A program made the position numbers and the translations under genes. Positions 21,998-32,999 of a stretch of 64,000 nt of DNA are shown here, in pieces. Origin of the DNA: Rhizophagus irregularis (lineage: Eukaryota; Glomeromycota; Glomeromycetes; Glomerales; Glomeraceae); NCBI RefSeq assembly GCF_026210795.1, contig NC_089459.1:1922001-1986000 (forward strand), read 5' to 3'. The notes below the pieces were generated by a model that was given only the letters and a program-made list of their open reading frames with translations, was not told the DNA's origin and searched no databases. Each line of letters starts with the position of its first letter. Position 1 is the stretch's first letter.

Positions 21998-22532
21998 ATG
22001 GATGATAGAAACTTGAAGCAAAGGTAAAAATTTTTAATGAAAAAAAATGGCTTGAATTTCTTATTTAGTAATTTTGTCGATTTGATTTATTTGTTATTTA
22101 TAAATAAATTTTAGATATTTTTTACCGCAATTACCGCAAAGAAATGTTATTCAAGTTGATGAATTAAGCTATGTTTTACGATGTGAATCAGCCCTTAAGA
22201 GGAGAACCAGAGCTTTATTAGACAAAAACGAAGTTTTAATTTTAAGATCAAATGAAAAATTTTTGACTTGGAAAATTCCCTCAGCGGAAAATCTGGAACA
22301 ACAACATAGAAATTTGAATGCCTTCCAGCTTTTTAGACTGCATTATTTCAAAACTTTGTTTAACAACTCTAAACATCGTTCTATTAAAGCTTCAAAATTG
22401 AATAAAATCCATGCTGAAATTAATGAAGCTTGGAATGATTCCGAAATTATTCAAGAAAATTATCAACTATTGAGACAAAACACAAACGATCCATTTACAA
22501 ATCAATTTTTTAATGGGTCCAGCTTCCGTTAA
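21998..22532 (+). CDS. Type A HMG-like protein
   Basis: Two exons are inferred: 21998-22023 (MDDRNLKQ and the first two bases of the next codon) and 22115-22532; splicing restores frame. The core has VLILRSNEKFLTWKIPS, then LNAFQLFRLHYFKTLF and INEAWNDSEIIQENYQLL, the type A signature shared with the genes at 12916, 41494, 49415 and 52544. Unlike those it ends soon after the domain (NGSSFR, stop) without the phase-1 intron they carry. It diverges from the type B gene at 20574-21733. Probable nuclear DNA-binding protein; exact role unknown. Confidence 0.72.
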
Positions 22533-25500
22533 AGTTTCATCAACAAACTTTTATTAAATTAATTCGTTAATATTTCGTTAATATCGTTAATAAGCTTTTT
22601 TTTTATTTCGTACTTTTTTTTTAATACTCAAGTAGTATACACTATATATACTCTTTTATTGCCAGTAAGCTTTTTTTTTATTATTTCGTGCTTTTTTTTC
22701 GCTTCGTCAACAAACTTTCTTAATACTTCTAATACTCAAGTAGTAAGCTTTTACCTTTTTCATGTTTTATATTTCACCTTTTTACCTTTTTTTTGCGAAA
22801 AAAGTTTTTTTTTGTTTTTTGAAAGGACGAAAAAAATTTAAAAGAATTAGGGACTTTTTCGAGGTAATTAATCCAGAAGCAGAAGAATTTCTTCTTTCCT
22901 TTTTTTATGTTTATATACATTATAAAATTTTTGCACTATACATGCTCTTTTTTATTTCGTCAGTAAGCTTTTTTTTATATCGTAAGCATCGAAAGCATGC
23001 TACAATTTTTTAATACTTCGCTATCATGGATGACTCTACTCTATTATTATTAATATAAAAAAAAATTTAAATTTTGGACACTCCAACTCTGTAGAAAAAA
23101 AAAGCCTTTTTTCAATATTCTCAATTAATAAGCTTTTTTCATGTTTTATATTTCACCTTTTATAGTTTTTTTTCGCGAAAAACAATATCGATAATTTTTT
23201 TCAATAGATCAATATAACTCAGAATTGAACTCTGAATGAAGGAATTTCTTTCTTTTTTTTATGTTTAACGGTCACTCTAAAGTGATCTTTTAAGATTTTA
23301 ACTCCGTTAGATCTGTGCGAATTCTATTAAAAGAATTCAATGTTTTCAGATTTAACAATTTTTAGTTTTAATTTTTATTGGATTGAATCGTTATTTTCGA
23401 ATAAATAATTTTTCAATAAATTAGTAGTATATTCTTTTTTTTGGCTCCATATAAATGTTAATTCAGTTTAATGAGGATATTGTACGGTATTGTGTTTGTA
23501 TTGATTAACGTTTTAGAGTTTTTTTTATTAATAACATCTATTTCATGAATAGTAAAAACATGATATCTTTCATCGATCAATAATTAAACAGTATTCTTCA
23601 TTAGATATTATAGATCATTTACAATGCTCTGTTTTTTTGGTGTATTATAAGAGAAATAGACTTTTCCCTTTTTGATAATTCCAGCCCTGAAAAGGTAAAT
23701 CTTCCTGACCCAGTTCAGGGCAATAATTTGAGTTTTGCAAGAAAATATCATTTAATAAACATTCTGTACTTTCAATACAATAAAGCCGTACTTTGTATTT
23801 CAATTAACAATAAATTTATTCATTATCGAGAAGATTTTAATTTTTTGCATAGTTCAGTGGAAAATGACTTCTTACATAAGTTTTATTTGATCCTATGTTA
23901 ATAATTATTTCAACAGCGAAATTCCAGTAATCATTGATTACTGATAGAATTAAGATATCAAAAGTCAAATTGGAAAGCAATTTAGATTGAATTGAAAAGT
24001 TGATTTCAGTACAATTTTTTAAGCTGAGCTTGAGCCAGACTCTTGCTGGTTAAATTGATGTGCGAATACATTTTATACATTTATAGTTTTATTAAAAGTA
24101 AACGTGAACAGAAGAAATGTTAGGCGTTTGAACTTAACCATATTATAAATCTGATGTAATGAAAATATGAAATAATGATGTCAAAATTTGGTCATTGACT
24201 TATTATCACATGATTTTAAATAACTGATTGCTATTAGTATATTAGTATAAAATTCATCACACGCTTCACATTTAAAACTTAATTGTATTAATGCCAACGG
24301 TTTAATTTAAGAATGATTTTTACTAACCAAAAAAAAAAATATCCTCAAATACTTACTCCTCGTACATTCATTTCTAGAAATGCGTTTATATAATTTCTGA
24401 TTTATAATTTATAATTTCTTTTATTTAAAAAATTTCAAAAAGTCTACATTATTACATGAATTCATATAAATTTAAACTATGTAAGAAAAATCCGCCGCGA
24501 GAATTTTTCTCAATACCGCCTATTTAGTGTTATATAATCATCATTTTATTCTTTTATTACCATAGATTTAATAATTTTTGTTTTTATTATACAATCATTT
24601 TTTTTTTTAAAAAAAAATAGAAACTAATAATTTAAATAAACATTATCTGTTATATTAATATGTTTGTCATAATGAAATAATAAAAATTGAATTGAATAAC
24701 GCGACGGACTTAATCACCATTTTCCTATTAATATCAAAACCTTACCACCTTAACAACAAAATTTACAGATTTTGCAGTGACCAAAAAATATGATACAATA
24801 AATTATATAATAAAGTATTTGTTAAAATCAAAAATCCAATTTCATTTTGCCGTGATTTCGGCAAAACGAAATTGAATCTCATGACATTTCGGTCAAGTGA
24901 CTTTCAGTAATACGGATTCGCAGATTTCGGTGAAATTTACCGTAACCCTTCAAAAACTTTTTTTATATTTTAAATGACATCCTTTATAAATTAGGCGAAA
25001 ACCAAGCGGCCTTTAGATTACTACAGTGGTTCAAATTTCAACAAAACACATTGTCTGTTTAAGAAACTTCAATGCAAAAAATTTAACGTTTATCTTTAAA
25101 TCAATGTGTAACCCAAGATCCAATGTCACAAACGTCAATAAATAAATAAATAAGTATGCCCCACTTTTTGTGGTTTTCAATGCTAAAAAATTATTTCTTT
25201 GCTAAAAAAAGGCTTAGTGATTGATGTATATAACATTAACAATGGACACGATCAACCTCATGGTATCTAAATTCTAAACATGAAAATTTTATTATTATAC
25301 ATAATTATACATAGTCGGATGTTCGTATAACATACAATATCACTAACTAGTTTATTCAGATTTTGGGTATTCGAGTTAAATGTGAAATTCAGATTTTAGG
25401 AAAATACGAATAGAAGAGATTGTAGGAAAAAGTGTAACGAATAGGGAATTCGAATGTTGACTAACTTAACTAACGATTAACATAACTTAACCAATTTTAA

Positions 25501-25578
25501 TTTTTTCAGCCGGTAAACCGTAGACGAAATTTCGTTCCATCTTTCTCTTGTTGACAGTCATAATTGTCAACAGTATTT
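22533..25578. other. AT-rich intergenic region with duplicated blocks
   Basis: No gene supported. A block starting with TTCATGTTTTATATTTCACC occurs at about 22756 and again at about 23136, and the following AATTTCTT----TTTTTTATGTTTA part recurs near 22885 and 23248, so roughly 160 bp are duplicated about 370 bp apart. The word GTAAGCTTTT occurs at least three times between 22650 and 22975. A T-run joined to an A-run lies at 24599-24619. Near 24750-24960 related words (TTTGCAGTGACC, TTTGCCGTGATTTCGG, TTTCGGTGAAATTTACCG) suggest an old repeat. Confidence 0.5.
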
Positions 25579-26016
25579 TCAACAATTAATTCTCGTTGCT
25601 TGATCTGCAGTATTTTCTTGTGATTCATTCGCATTATTTTGAGGATGAAATTCAAAAAAATTTTGGCTTATCGGTTTTAATTTCCTATAGCTTGCAAGAA
25701 CTTGTTCATATACGTCTTTGACTTCTTGTGGAGATATTTTCCAAAGTGACGGAAAATCCTTAAAACATTCAGAGTTTTGACGAAATTTCTTTTCTGATTT
25801 TGCATCTTTGAATGCCTCGCTACAATCAGTCATAAAAATCATATATGCGTTTTTTAAAGGGCTTTTATAATTACGTTTGATGCTTCGTTCTATGATTTCT
25901 TCGGGAGACGATACTTTAATTTTAAAGAAGGTATGAGTTGTAAGTGCAAGTGCGAGGATGTACATTCTGTTTGATGGGTCTTTTGTATGCAAGAGAACTT
26001 GTATATGTTCTGCCAT
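25579..26016 (-). CDS. Type B HMG-like protein, short tail
   Basis: An upstream in-frame ATG exists at 26046, but the start at 26016 (MAEHIQVLLHTKDPSNRMY) matches where the sister genes begin. The core is typical of type B: KIKVSSPEEIIERSIKRNY, SPLKNAYMIFMTDCSEAFKD, KKFRQNSECFKDFPSLWK and VKDVYEQVLASYRKLKP. The tail is only about 25 residues (NNANESQENTADQ), far shorter than in the genes at 43067 or 51366. No type A partner is seen upstream; the transposon-rich island begins about 500 bp away, so a partner may have been displaced (inference). Confidence 0.75.
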   Translation of the reverse strand: MAEHIQVLLHTKDPSNRMYILALALTTHTFFKIKVSSPEEIIERSIKRNYKSPLKNAYMIFMTDCSEAFKDAKSEKKFRQNSECFKDFPSLWKISPQEVKDVYEQVLASYRKLKPISQNFFEFHPQNNANESQENTADQATRINC

Positions 26017-27296
26017 CTTATTACTGTTCTTAAAGTCCATGTTCATGGGTTTTTATAACAAATTAACAAATTAACAGCTAACTAAGCACGAAAATTCACA
26101 ATCCTTTCATCGTAAGTCGATGATCTAAATTTTTGTTGCAATTTCTATTTTAGTTGATACCAAAGTCATATTGAGTTTCTTTCATTACCATATCGGGAAA
26201 TATCAGATAAAATTGCAATAAGAAAACCATATGTTGTTGAGTATACCCTATATAGTAATTCAATAAAACCCCGCATTTACTTTATACAGATAGCCGAATA
26301 TATTGTACTACTGTCTCCGAATATCCGATTATATTGCCCCTTAATCAAGTTCTTTAAATGAGTGATAGTCATTACATAATGTTATCCCTTTTTCCCAATA
26401 CATTAAAAAACAGCCGATTATATTTTTAAACCAAATTGTATCTCCTGATAGACATCCTTAGGTATTAAATAAGTTTCACAATAACTAGGGCGCAGATATA
26501 AAAATAAAGACTATTGTTATAAATAGTCAAATTTCAGTTTTAGTGCATCTGTTATAGGGTTTTGCCAGTGAAGTGGCCATTTGTACTGTGAAGTGTCATA
26601 TCACGTGATTGTTGCGGGTCCCTGCCAATCTGATCAAAACTGTACGGGCATGTCTGGGATAGTTTGTAAGATAATTGCTTACATGGGTTTGGGAAGTGAA
26701 TTGGCTGCTTTCCTACCCTATTTGTTTGCAAAGGAAGGCCTAGAAGGTGCCCGATGGATGACTGGAAGGACATCTCTACCGCAGTCAGTCATGTGAGAAG
26801 ACTCCGTTTCATCCCCCGTTACATCCCAGAATATTCCCGGGATATACTCATAATGTACAATGGAAGACGTCAGAGTCATGTGACTTCGTGAATTCCGAGA
26901 TGAACAGTCCGGAGAATTCCACCATTTTATCGTTATCTTGCCAGAGACCGAATTTGAATTCCAAGTGATATTCGGCTACATTGGTTTCATATTTGTATTC
27001 CAGCCTGCCGACGTAGAATTTGAAAATCCAAGTGTTTCCCGCTTGGTGACCCGAAGTCTTGTTTATTAAAATTGGTTCAAAGTGTATTTTGAGACGTTAA
27101 ATGAACTAGGACGAACTAGGACGTAATTGGGCGAAATATGGAGTAGTAAAAAATGCATATTAATATATTGCTTGAAATTCCGCAGGAGCAAGCGAGGTAT
27201 TGGTTCTGGACGTGAAACGTCTACACGTACAAAATTATGTGCGAGACATTATATGGCGATTCATTGTGTTAATCCCCCTTGCAAATCACCTGGCGG
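26017..27296. other. Left margin of the element-rich island
   Basis: From about 26530 the sequence becomes clearly less AT-rich and codon-like frames on both strands are short and incoherent. It looks like non-coding or eroded repetitive DNA; I cannot name the source. Confidence 0.4.
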
Positions 27297-27675
27297 TAGA
27301 GTTCCAATCCGTCATCCGACGGATGATCAATCTCTTCTCATTTATTTTTGGAAAGAGACATTTATGTTTCATAATTTATAATTTAGGAACTGCATTCGAT
27401 GTAAGGTGATCAGACTATGCATTATTTAATTAATTGAACATAAAATAAATGGGGTGAAATCTTAGTCGGATTGAAATTTTCATCCGTCGGATGATATTTT
27501 AATCCGTTCCTAATTTCTCCTCACTTTCATTTTTGAAAAAAAAGTTTATTTATTAAATTATATACTGTATTATGCTCTTAGGATATCCTTAAAAAAAAAT
27601 GCTCTTTTATATTAATTAAATGAGCGTACAACTGTCAAAATGTGATTATCCGTCGGATGACGGATTGGAACTCTA
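27297..27675. mobile_element. 379-bp hAT-like MITE with CCTGGCGG target duplication
   Basis: The ends are inverted: TAGAGTTCCAATCCGTCATC on the left and its complement ending GATTGGAACTCTA on the right, with about 30 bp pairing that continues through CATCCGACGGAT. CCTGGCGG flanks both sides (27289-27296 and 27676-27683), an exact 8-bp duplication. An 8-bp duplication and ends of the form (T/C)A(A/G)NG are hallmarks of hAT elements. The interior is AT-rich and non-coding. Confidence 0.88.
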
Positions 27676-27989
27676 CCTGGCGGTGTCGATAAGCTTATAC
27701 ATTCCCAAAATCTTCACGGATAATAGTTTTTTTTAGAGGATGGGACAATCGCGGAGTAAAAAATGCGAAATCCAATCTTACATTGCATAGTCCCTATTTT
27801 CGGTAAGTCCGATATCGTACTGCGCCTTTCATATGAGCTGTGCCCAGATTATGATTGTACCGAGATACCTTCTGATCGAGCCAAATCTTCTGCCTTCGGA
27901 GGAACTTTACTACCCCAGAAATCCTCCTCTGTGATTCCCGCTAGGGAAGCTCATCCAAATTAAAGACATGAGTTAAAGGAATAGGTGCG

Positions 27990-30240
27990 GTTGATACTTT
28001 ATACGCTTACCTCATCTGGTTGGTATCTAAATTGAAAGAATTATCCTCGTTTTGCTCTTCGGGATCACCAAATTGGGCTTTACGGTGAAGTGATCCATAA
28101 TCGTTTGAATCTGAGAACTAGTAAATTTTGAAATAGTATCCGCACTATATGTTTTGATGTATTGAATTTTGTCCATTCATATTTTTTTCGAATAAATTGA
28201 CAATTCTTAAAGCTCTCTGTGTCTGCTTTACATAAAGTTTTGCGCTTGGTGTCGATGAGCTATTTGATGATGAAATAATATACCTGACCTTCGCTCTCTT
28301 CTCCCCTACTTTATTGCTGGCCATAAAATGCTCTAGCATAGAAACACCAACGCAATGTTTCTTCTCTATTAGCTTCAATTGCCTTTTCTTCCGCATCACA
28401 CGCGATTTTATATAGACTCATAATATTTCCATTTCTCACTGGAATAGATTGTTATCGAAGTCTCATTATTTGGGCGACTCAAGGTTGCTGAAATTTCAGT
28501 CACATGATTTTCTTCCTTGAATGAAATCATTTCTCGAATCAAGCCCTGCTCGGCCGATTCAAGCATTTGTTTCTTTTCCCGCTTACTCTGCTTCTCACCA
28601 CTAATGTTTTCTTTTGCCTTTCGGAAGCTTCGCATGTCTTGGTATTAGACTATTAGCATTTTTAGGTTGGGCCTGCGCTTGCTCTACTATTCATCCGACG
28701 CTTCCTTAATCTTCTGTGGCTGCTCATTCATTATCGGAGAACCTGTTCCACTTTCGCGAGTCTACTCTCAAGCTCTGTATCTTTTCGTTTTAGACCCTCG
28801 ATTGTAAACTTGTGTTTCTGCATGAGCTTCGCAACCTTGATTTTAAAATCGAAATTCTCGACCTCGAGATTAGCACTTCGAGCTTTAAGCTCGTCAATCT
28901 TTTCTAATTCAGAGTAGCGCGTTGCCTCCAAGCTTCAAGTTCATCATTCTTAGTCTTAAGCTCGGACTCCAGCTCAGAGATATGCTGTCTCCAAACTATG
29001 ACATGATTGTTATTTTTTTATTTGCACCAGGAAATATTCAATGTTAAGTGGTAAATGTAAAGAAGCTTTATTAATACTTAAGCGGAGTGCGAAGCAAAAT
29101 AAATACATATCGGGGACAATACATGCAAAAATTAATATACACGATTGTTCCTTTTCGAAATACCCCTGGACCCGTTGTTTTTTCAATGCCGGCTACTTCT
29201 CAACATCCACCCTGTCCTCCAATAAACCAACAATAACCTCCATCACCCGCTTCACGTTTTTTCGTAATTCGGCTTCGTTTTCTTCTTTAGCGATGGGCTA
29301 ACGTGGCACTCGTACATGAAATTCCTTCCGTGGTGTAGAGGAGGAAGTACCATTCCGTGGCCGTGGTGATGATTCCATAAAGATAGTCGTAATCCTCTCC
29401 GAAAGCAGTATCCGCCTTTTGTTTTCTTGTTGGTTTGGTAGGCGCTCTCACATTGCACACCATACTGTACTGTTAACGAAAAAATTAGTGGAACGGACCT
29501 TCCTAGTCTCTGGAATAAAATAGGCTTACTAACCTGAGCAAACCCAATGGAAATTTGATGTTGCTTCCCCTCCGGATGCAAATTAGTTCCTCGAGCGCCT
29601 TGATTGCGTAATCCACACGTCCCGCATTTCCTCCCCAACACTTCGAGTTGAAGGTTATCGTGATCTCTTTACCAGTGAGATTTTGACGCGCGTGGAGGAT
29701 AGACGAAATATTCAGTGGATAGCTTCGTTACTCAACGACTGTCCCCATATTACCTAGCCTGAGCCTTATTTCTTAATACAGTGTTGCAAAACTTCGTCGT
29801 TATCATTAATGGGGTGGTTTCTTCACGAGAGAGAGAGCAACCACGTTAGTAAAACATATTATCAAGATAACAAGCGGAGGGAAACTTACTTGGGACAAAT
29901 TGCGATGTCATTCGATTCCATACTTCGCTAGCACCTCTCTCAAGTCTTTCTAGGTCTTGTACGAGTAGAACGAGCGTAACCTTTTCTCCTTACATTCCTT
30001 GGCGAAGTCCGCAAGCCTCGAAGCGGGTCCCAAATACTGCAAAATCTTTGCTCGTCTTGAGAAAGTCACGGCCATTAACTTCTTCCCTTTCCAAAATTCG
30101 AAAACCTTCTCGCTGAGTTCCTCCTCCTTACGCAAGAAGTCGATAAGCTCTTTCGTTTTATATTTTTTGATTTCGTCCGCTAACGTGAGCGAGTCATTTC
30201 CAGTAGTAGTGGCGGTAGAAGTAGACAGTAGCGGATAAAA
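27990..30240 (-). pseudogene. Eroded multi-copy gene with nuclease-like centre and coiled coil
   Basis: Read right to left, conserved blocks keep one order although frames change. A first block at about 30230-29955 reads GNDSLTLADEIKKYKTKELI and then RRAKILQYLGPASRLADFAK. A second at about 29330-29630 has YAIKALEELI, then a YLYGIITTATEWYFLLYTTE segment. A third at 28731-28931 is a heptad-rich coiled coil (LEKIDELKARSANLEVENF). The last, near 28030-28400, ends SADTISKFTSSQIQTIMDHF. From memory this order matches predicted multi-copy proteins of Rhizophagus; the centre resembles a PD-(D/E)XK-like domain, which is inference. Several frame breaks and stops make this copy dead. No 5' start codon is visible. 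Confidence 0.55.
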
Positions 30241-30589
30241 AATGTGGAGAAAAATAGTTTAATTGGGGTTTATGTCGCACAGACATTGCAGCGTGCTCAT
30301 TGCACGTGACATTTTATCGAGTATCAAGGCTTATTTAATAAATCTGCGTTCTCGCTGATCCTACAAATACTTTAATCAAGTTCTTCGTACACTCAAAAAA
30401 TTACGAACCTGCCAACTTCAACCAAGTCAAACATCACATTTTCCCTATCAAACCTTTAATAACACTTAGGACACTCGCTTTTAACATTTTTAAATATAAC
30501 ATTGTTACCCTTTCGTTCCTCAACTTTCACTTATCCCACAAATAGTTCTAACTTAGAACAGACTAACCTTCCTTACAATAATAATTTTA

Positions 30590-32290
30590 ATATATCCTTT
30601 TTATATCCCTAAATTGTTTATAGGAAACGAAGATAGTTCGAAATATTTATTAACATTAGCGCAACAATTTAGAATTCAAACATTCTACACAGATGGTTCA
30701 TTCACCAAAAAGAATTCGGCTCAAACCACCACTCAAATGGGTTTCGCATGGGTCGAGTCGTCGAACGTTAACGCTACAACTCAAGATCCTATTGCTTTTC
30801 AAGGAGCTATAGCCTTCAACCCTTCAAGTACTAAAGCTGAAATATACGCTTTTTATCGGCCCTTCTCGTCTGTATTAATTCCTCAACAGTCGATATATAT
30901 ACCGATTCACAAAATGTCATTGATATTTTTCACAAGATCTCCAATAAGTTGATTTCTATTCGACGCTTCTTAAAGATCAGTAACTATTCAGCGTGGAAGC
31001 TTATCAACCATGTAATCGTGACCAAAAACCTCAACGTTAAATTTCACAAAGTCAAGAGCCATAGTGGCGATACCTTCAACGACCTTAGCGATGATTTAGC
31101 TAACATGGCACGTTCACTCCCACCTTTAGAAATTAACCCAACTCGAGTTTGTGACTCCCTCAGACTCCCACATGGGATTCAATAGGCCCTACTGACCGGG
31201 ACCTCAGGAAGTTCGCGCGCAATATTACTGAATGCCGCGTCTTCGACGAATTCTTAAACAACTCCTCACTTCAACAGCTATTCCCACAATTTCACTTCGA
31301 TTCGATACATTGACCACTAACCAAAGATTGGATTCATTACAACCACACAATGGACGTTTGTAGTGACCAAAAATCAGCTTACCAATCATTCAAAATAAAG
31401 AGTCTTAACCATATACTGCCGTGTGGTGATATTCTCTTCAAACACAGAAATCTTTACCCGGCAACTGGTATTCCTTGTCCGATATGCTCACAACAACCGG
31501 ATACGAACAACCACTCGGGTTTTTGCGACTCATATCCCCGACCCGGGTTTAATTAAATTTTTTCCTGACAACATTGGTCGCTTATCGCTATTTAACGATA
31601 TTTTGGATCAATCGCACGATATATACCTGGTTATTCACCAATTGGTCCCTCAATGCCTTTATGATATGATTCAATCGTACACCCACAAACACAACTTAAC
31701 TCGAAAAATTACTTTCGAATTTCTCTCTTCTTTTTTAACTAGTATTTCTTCAAAGAAATTTGGATCACATAATGATAAACTTCACATTTGGGAACGTTCT
31801 AATAAAATATCAAGGAAAGATAAAACTAAACGGACTCGCAAACGAAGGTCAAAGGTTACTACCCGGTCAACTGAAACCCGAAGAACTTCGAGCCAAACTG
31901 TTATCAATCACGACTCCCGCGTTTCGCCTAACGAACTACATCATCGACAACATCCTTTCTTTATCATTCCTAGCGAATATAACGATAACGTACTAGGCTC
32001 TCCTATTCCTTTGTGGTTGGTCTTAATTACCTCGAATTATTTACACTCCGGGGGGTGGACCTCTTTTCTTCATTATAATTCTTATATAGACTTTATAGAT
32101 GATAATTCTTCTTCTTTTCATGTACATACTTTTTTTCTTCTTTTATAACAGGCAAGGCGATTTCTTCCTAGGAGGAGGTTGGATGCATACGGTACGGTGG
32201 TGTTAGTAGCTAGTTTTCCTTCGTTAAAGGGCTCGACCCACAAACCGTATGATCCCCGTCTTTGTCAATAAAATAAAAATAAAATAAAAT
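30590..32290 (+). mobile_element. 5'-truncated LINE (non-LTR retrotransposon) 3' end with RNase H
   Basis: An RNase H domain is readable: FYTDGSF, AEIYA, then VDIYTDSQNVIDIF and FHKVKSHSGDTFNDLSDDLA, giving the D-E-D acidic residues and the closing H-VKSH-GD-N-D. One frame change lies within the domain (about 30850-30890) and another after about 31185. A zinc-knuckle-like CPICSQQPDTNNHSGFC follows at about 31475-31530. The element ends at about 32290 in AATAAAATAAAAATAAAAT, the A-rich tail expected of a LINE. No reverse transcriptase is present, so it is 5'-truncated. Target duplications were not found. Confidence 0.85.
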
Positions 32291-32344
32291 TATTTAATAA
32301 ATCAATGGGAATACACCTTTAACCAAGGGCGTAGCGAGTGCTAC

Positions 32345-32960
32345 TAGTTATAATAATGATATTTGTCCTCCTCAATAATAACATGATAAGCTTCCGCAGT
32401 GGGTCTCTCACTGAAATAATTAGAAATCAGTGCACCTTGTCGCATAGCAACGTATTTTGCAGACCCAGGAAAGAATGGAACATTTTTAAATGCGGATGGT
32501 ACCGTTCATTAATTTGAGCGTGAAGTTTTTCAACTAGTGTTCCAATCCGAGGATATCCATCATCTGTTTATCCGCCGGATTCCGGATATCCGAATGATAA
32601 TCGGATCGGATAAAAACAAATTTATGAGATATTATTGATTATTGATGGACAACGTCGTTATTGTCCATTATTCAATTATCCGAGAAATCCAATCCGGTAT
32701 TATCCGTTATCCGAAAAATCCGAATTTTTTGGCGGATATCCGTAATCCGACGGATAACGGTTTAATGGATTGGAACACTATTTTCAACCATTTCTCCATT
32801 GGAGATTGTAACGATGGAATTGCGTGGAAATCCAATAAAGCCATCGATGGGAATGTAATATCAGCCATCTTGATTTCCTAAATTCAAGGCCCACCATAGG
32901 TGGTGAGAATTTATGAAATCACCGTATGTAACTTCCGACATATACACACCTTAATTTTTC
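32345..32960 (-). pseudogene. Fragment of an unidentified element-type gene, interrupted by a MITE
   Basis: On the minus strand MADITFPSMALLDFHAIPS and MEKWLK lie to the right of the MITE at 32535-32780. To its left the frame resumes with KLHAQINERYHPHLK and, after a frame change, with VPFFPGSAKYVAMRQGALIS, ending near 32345 at EEDKYHYYN and a stop. The two sides join cleanly if the MITE and one target copy are removed. I do not recognise the product. It seems to be the 3' end of a larger gene whose upstream part is lost. Confidence 0.5.
32535..32780. mobile_element. 246-bp hAT-like MITE with TTTTCAAC target duplication
   Basis: The left end TAGTGTTCCAATCCG pairs with the right end GGATTGGAACACTA. 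TTTTCAAC flanks both sides (32527-32534 and 32781-32788). The first 15 bases differ at one position from the element at 27297, so the two belong to related families. The interior is full of ATCCG/CGGAT words in both orientations, allowing a long imperfect hairpin. Confidence 0.88.
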
Positions 32961-32999
32961 GCGAGAAGGTTGACCGAACTTCTACCGGTTCCCTCACGC

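Noticed and set aside
26581-27381. Several 60-84-codon frames at the island margin
   Set aside because: They overlap on both strands, lack motifs and are cut by the MITE; no coherent gene.
31760-31996. Extra open frame within the LINE 3' end
   Set aside because: Overlaps the longer frame of the same element; no recognisable domain, likely a shadow or drifted frame.
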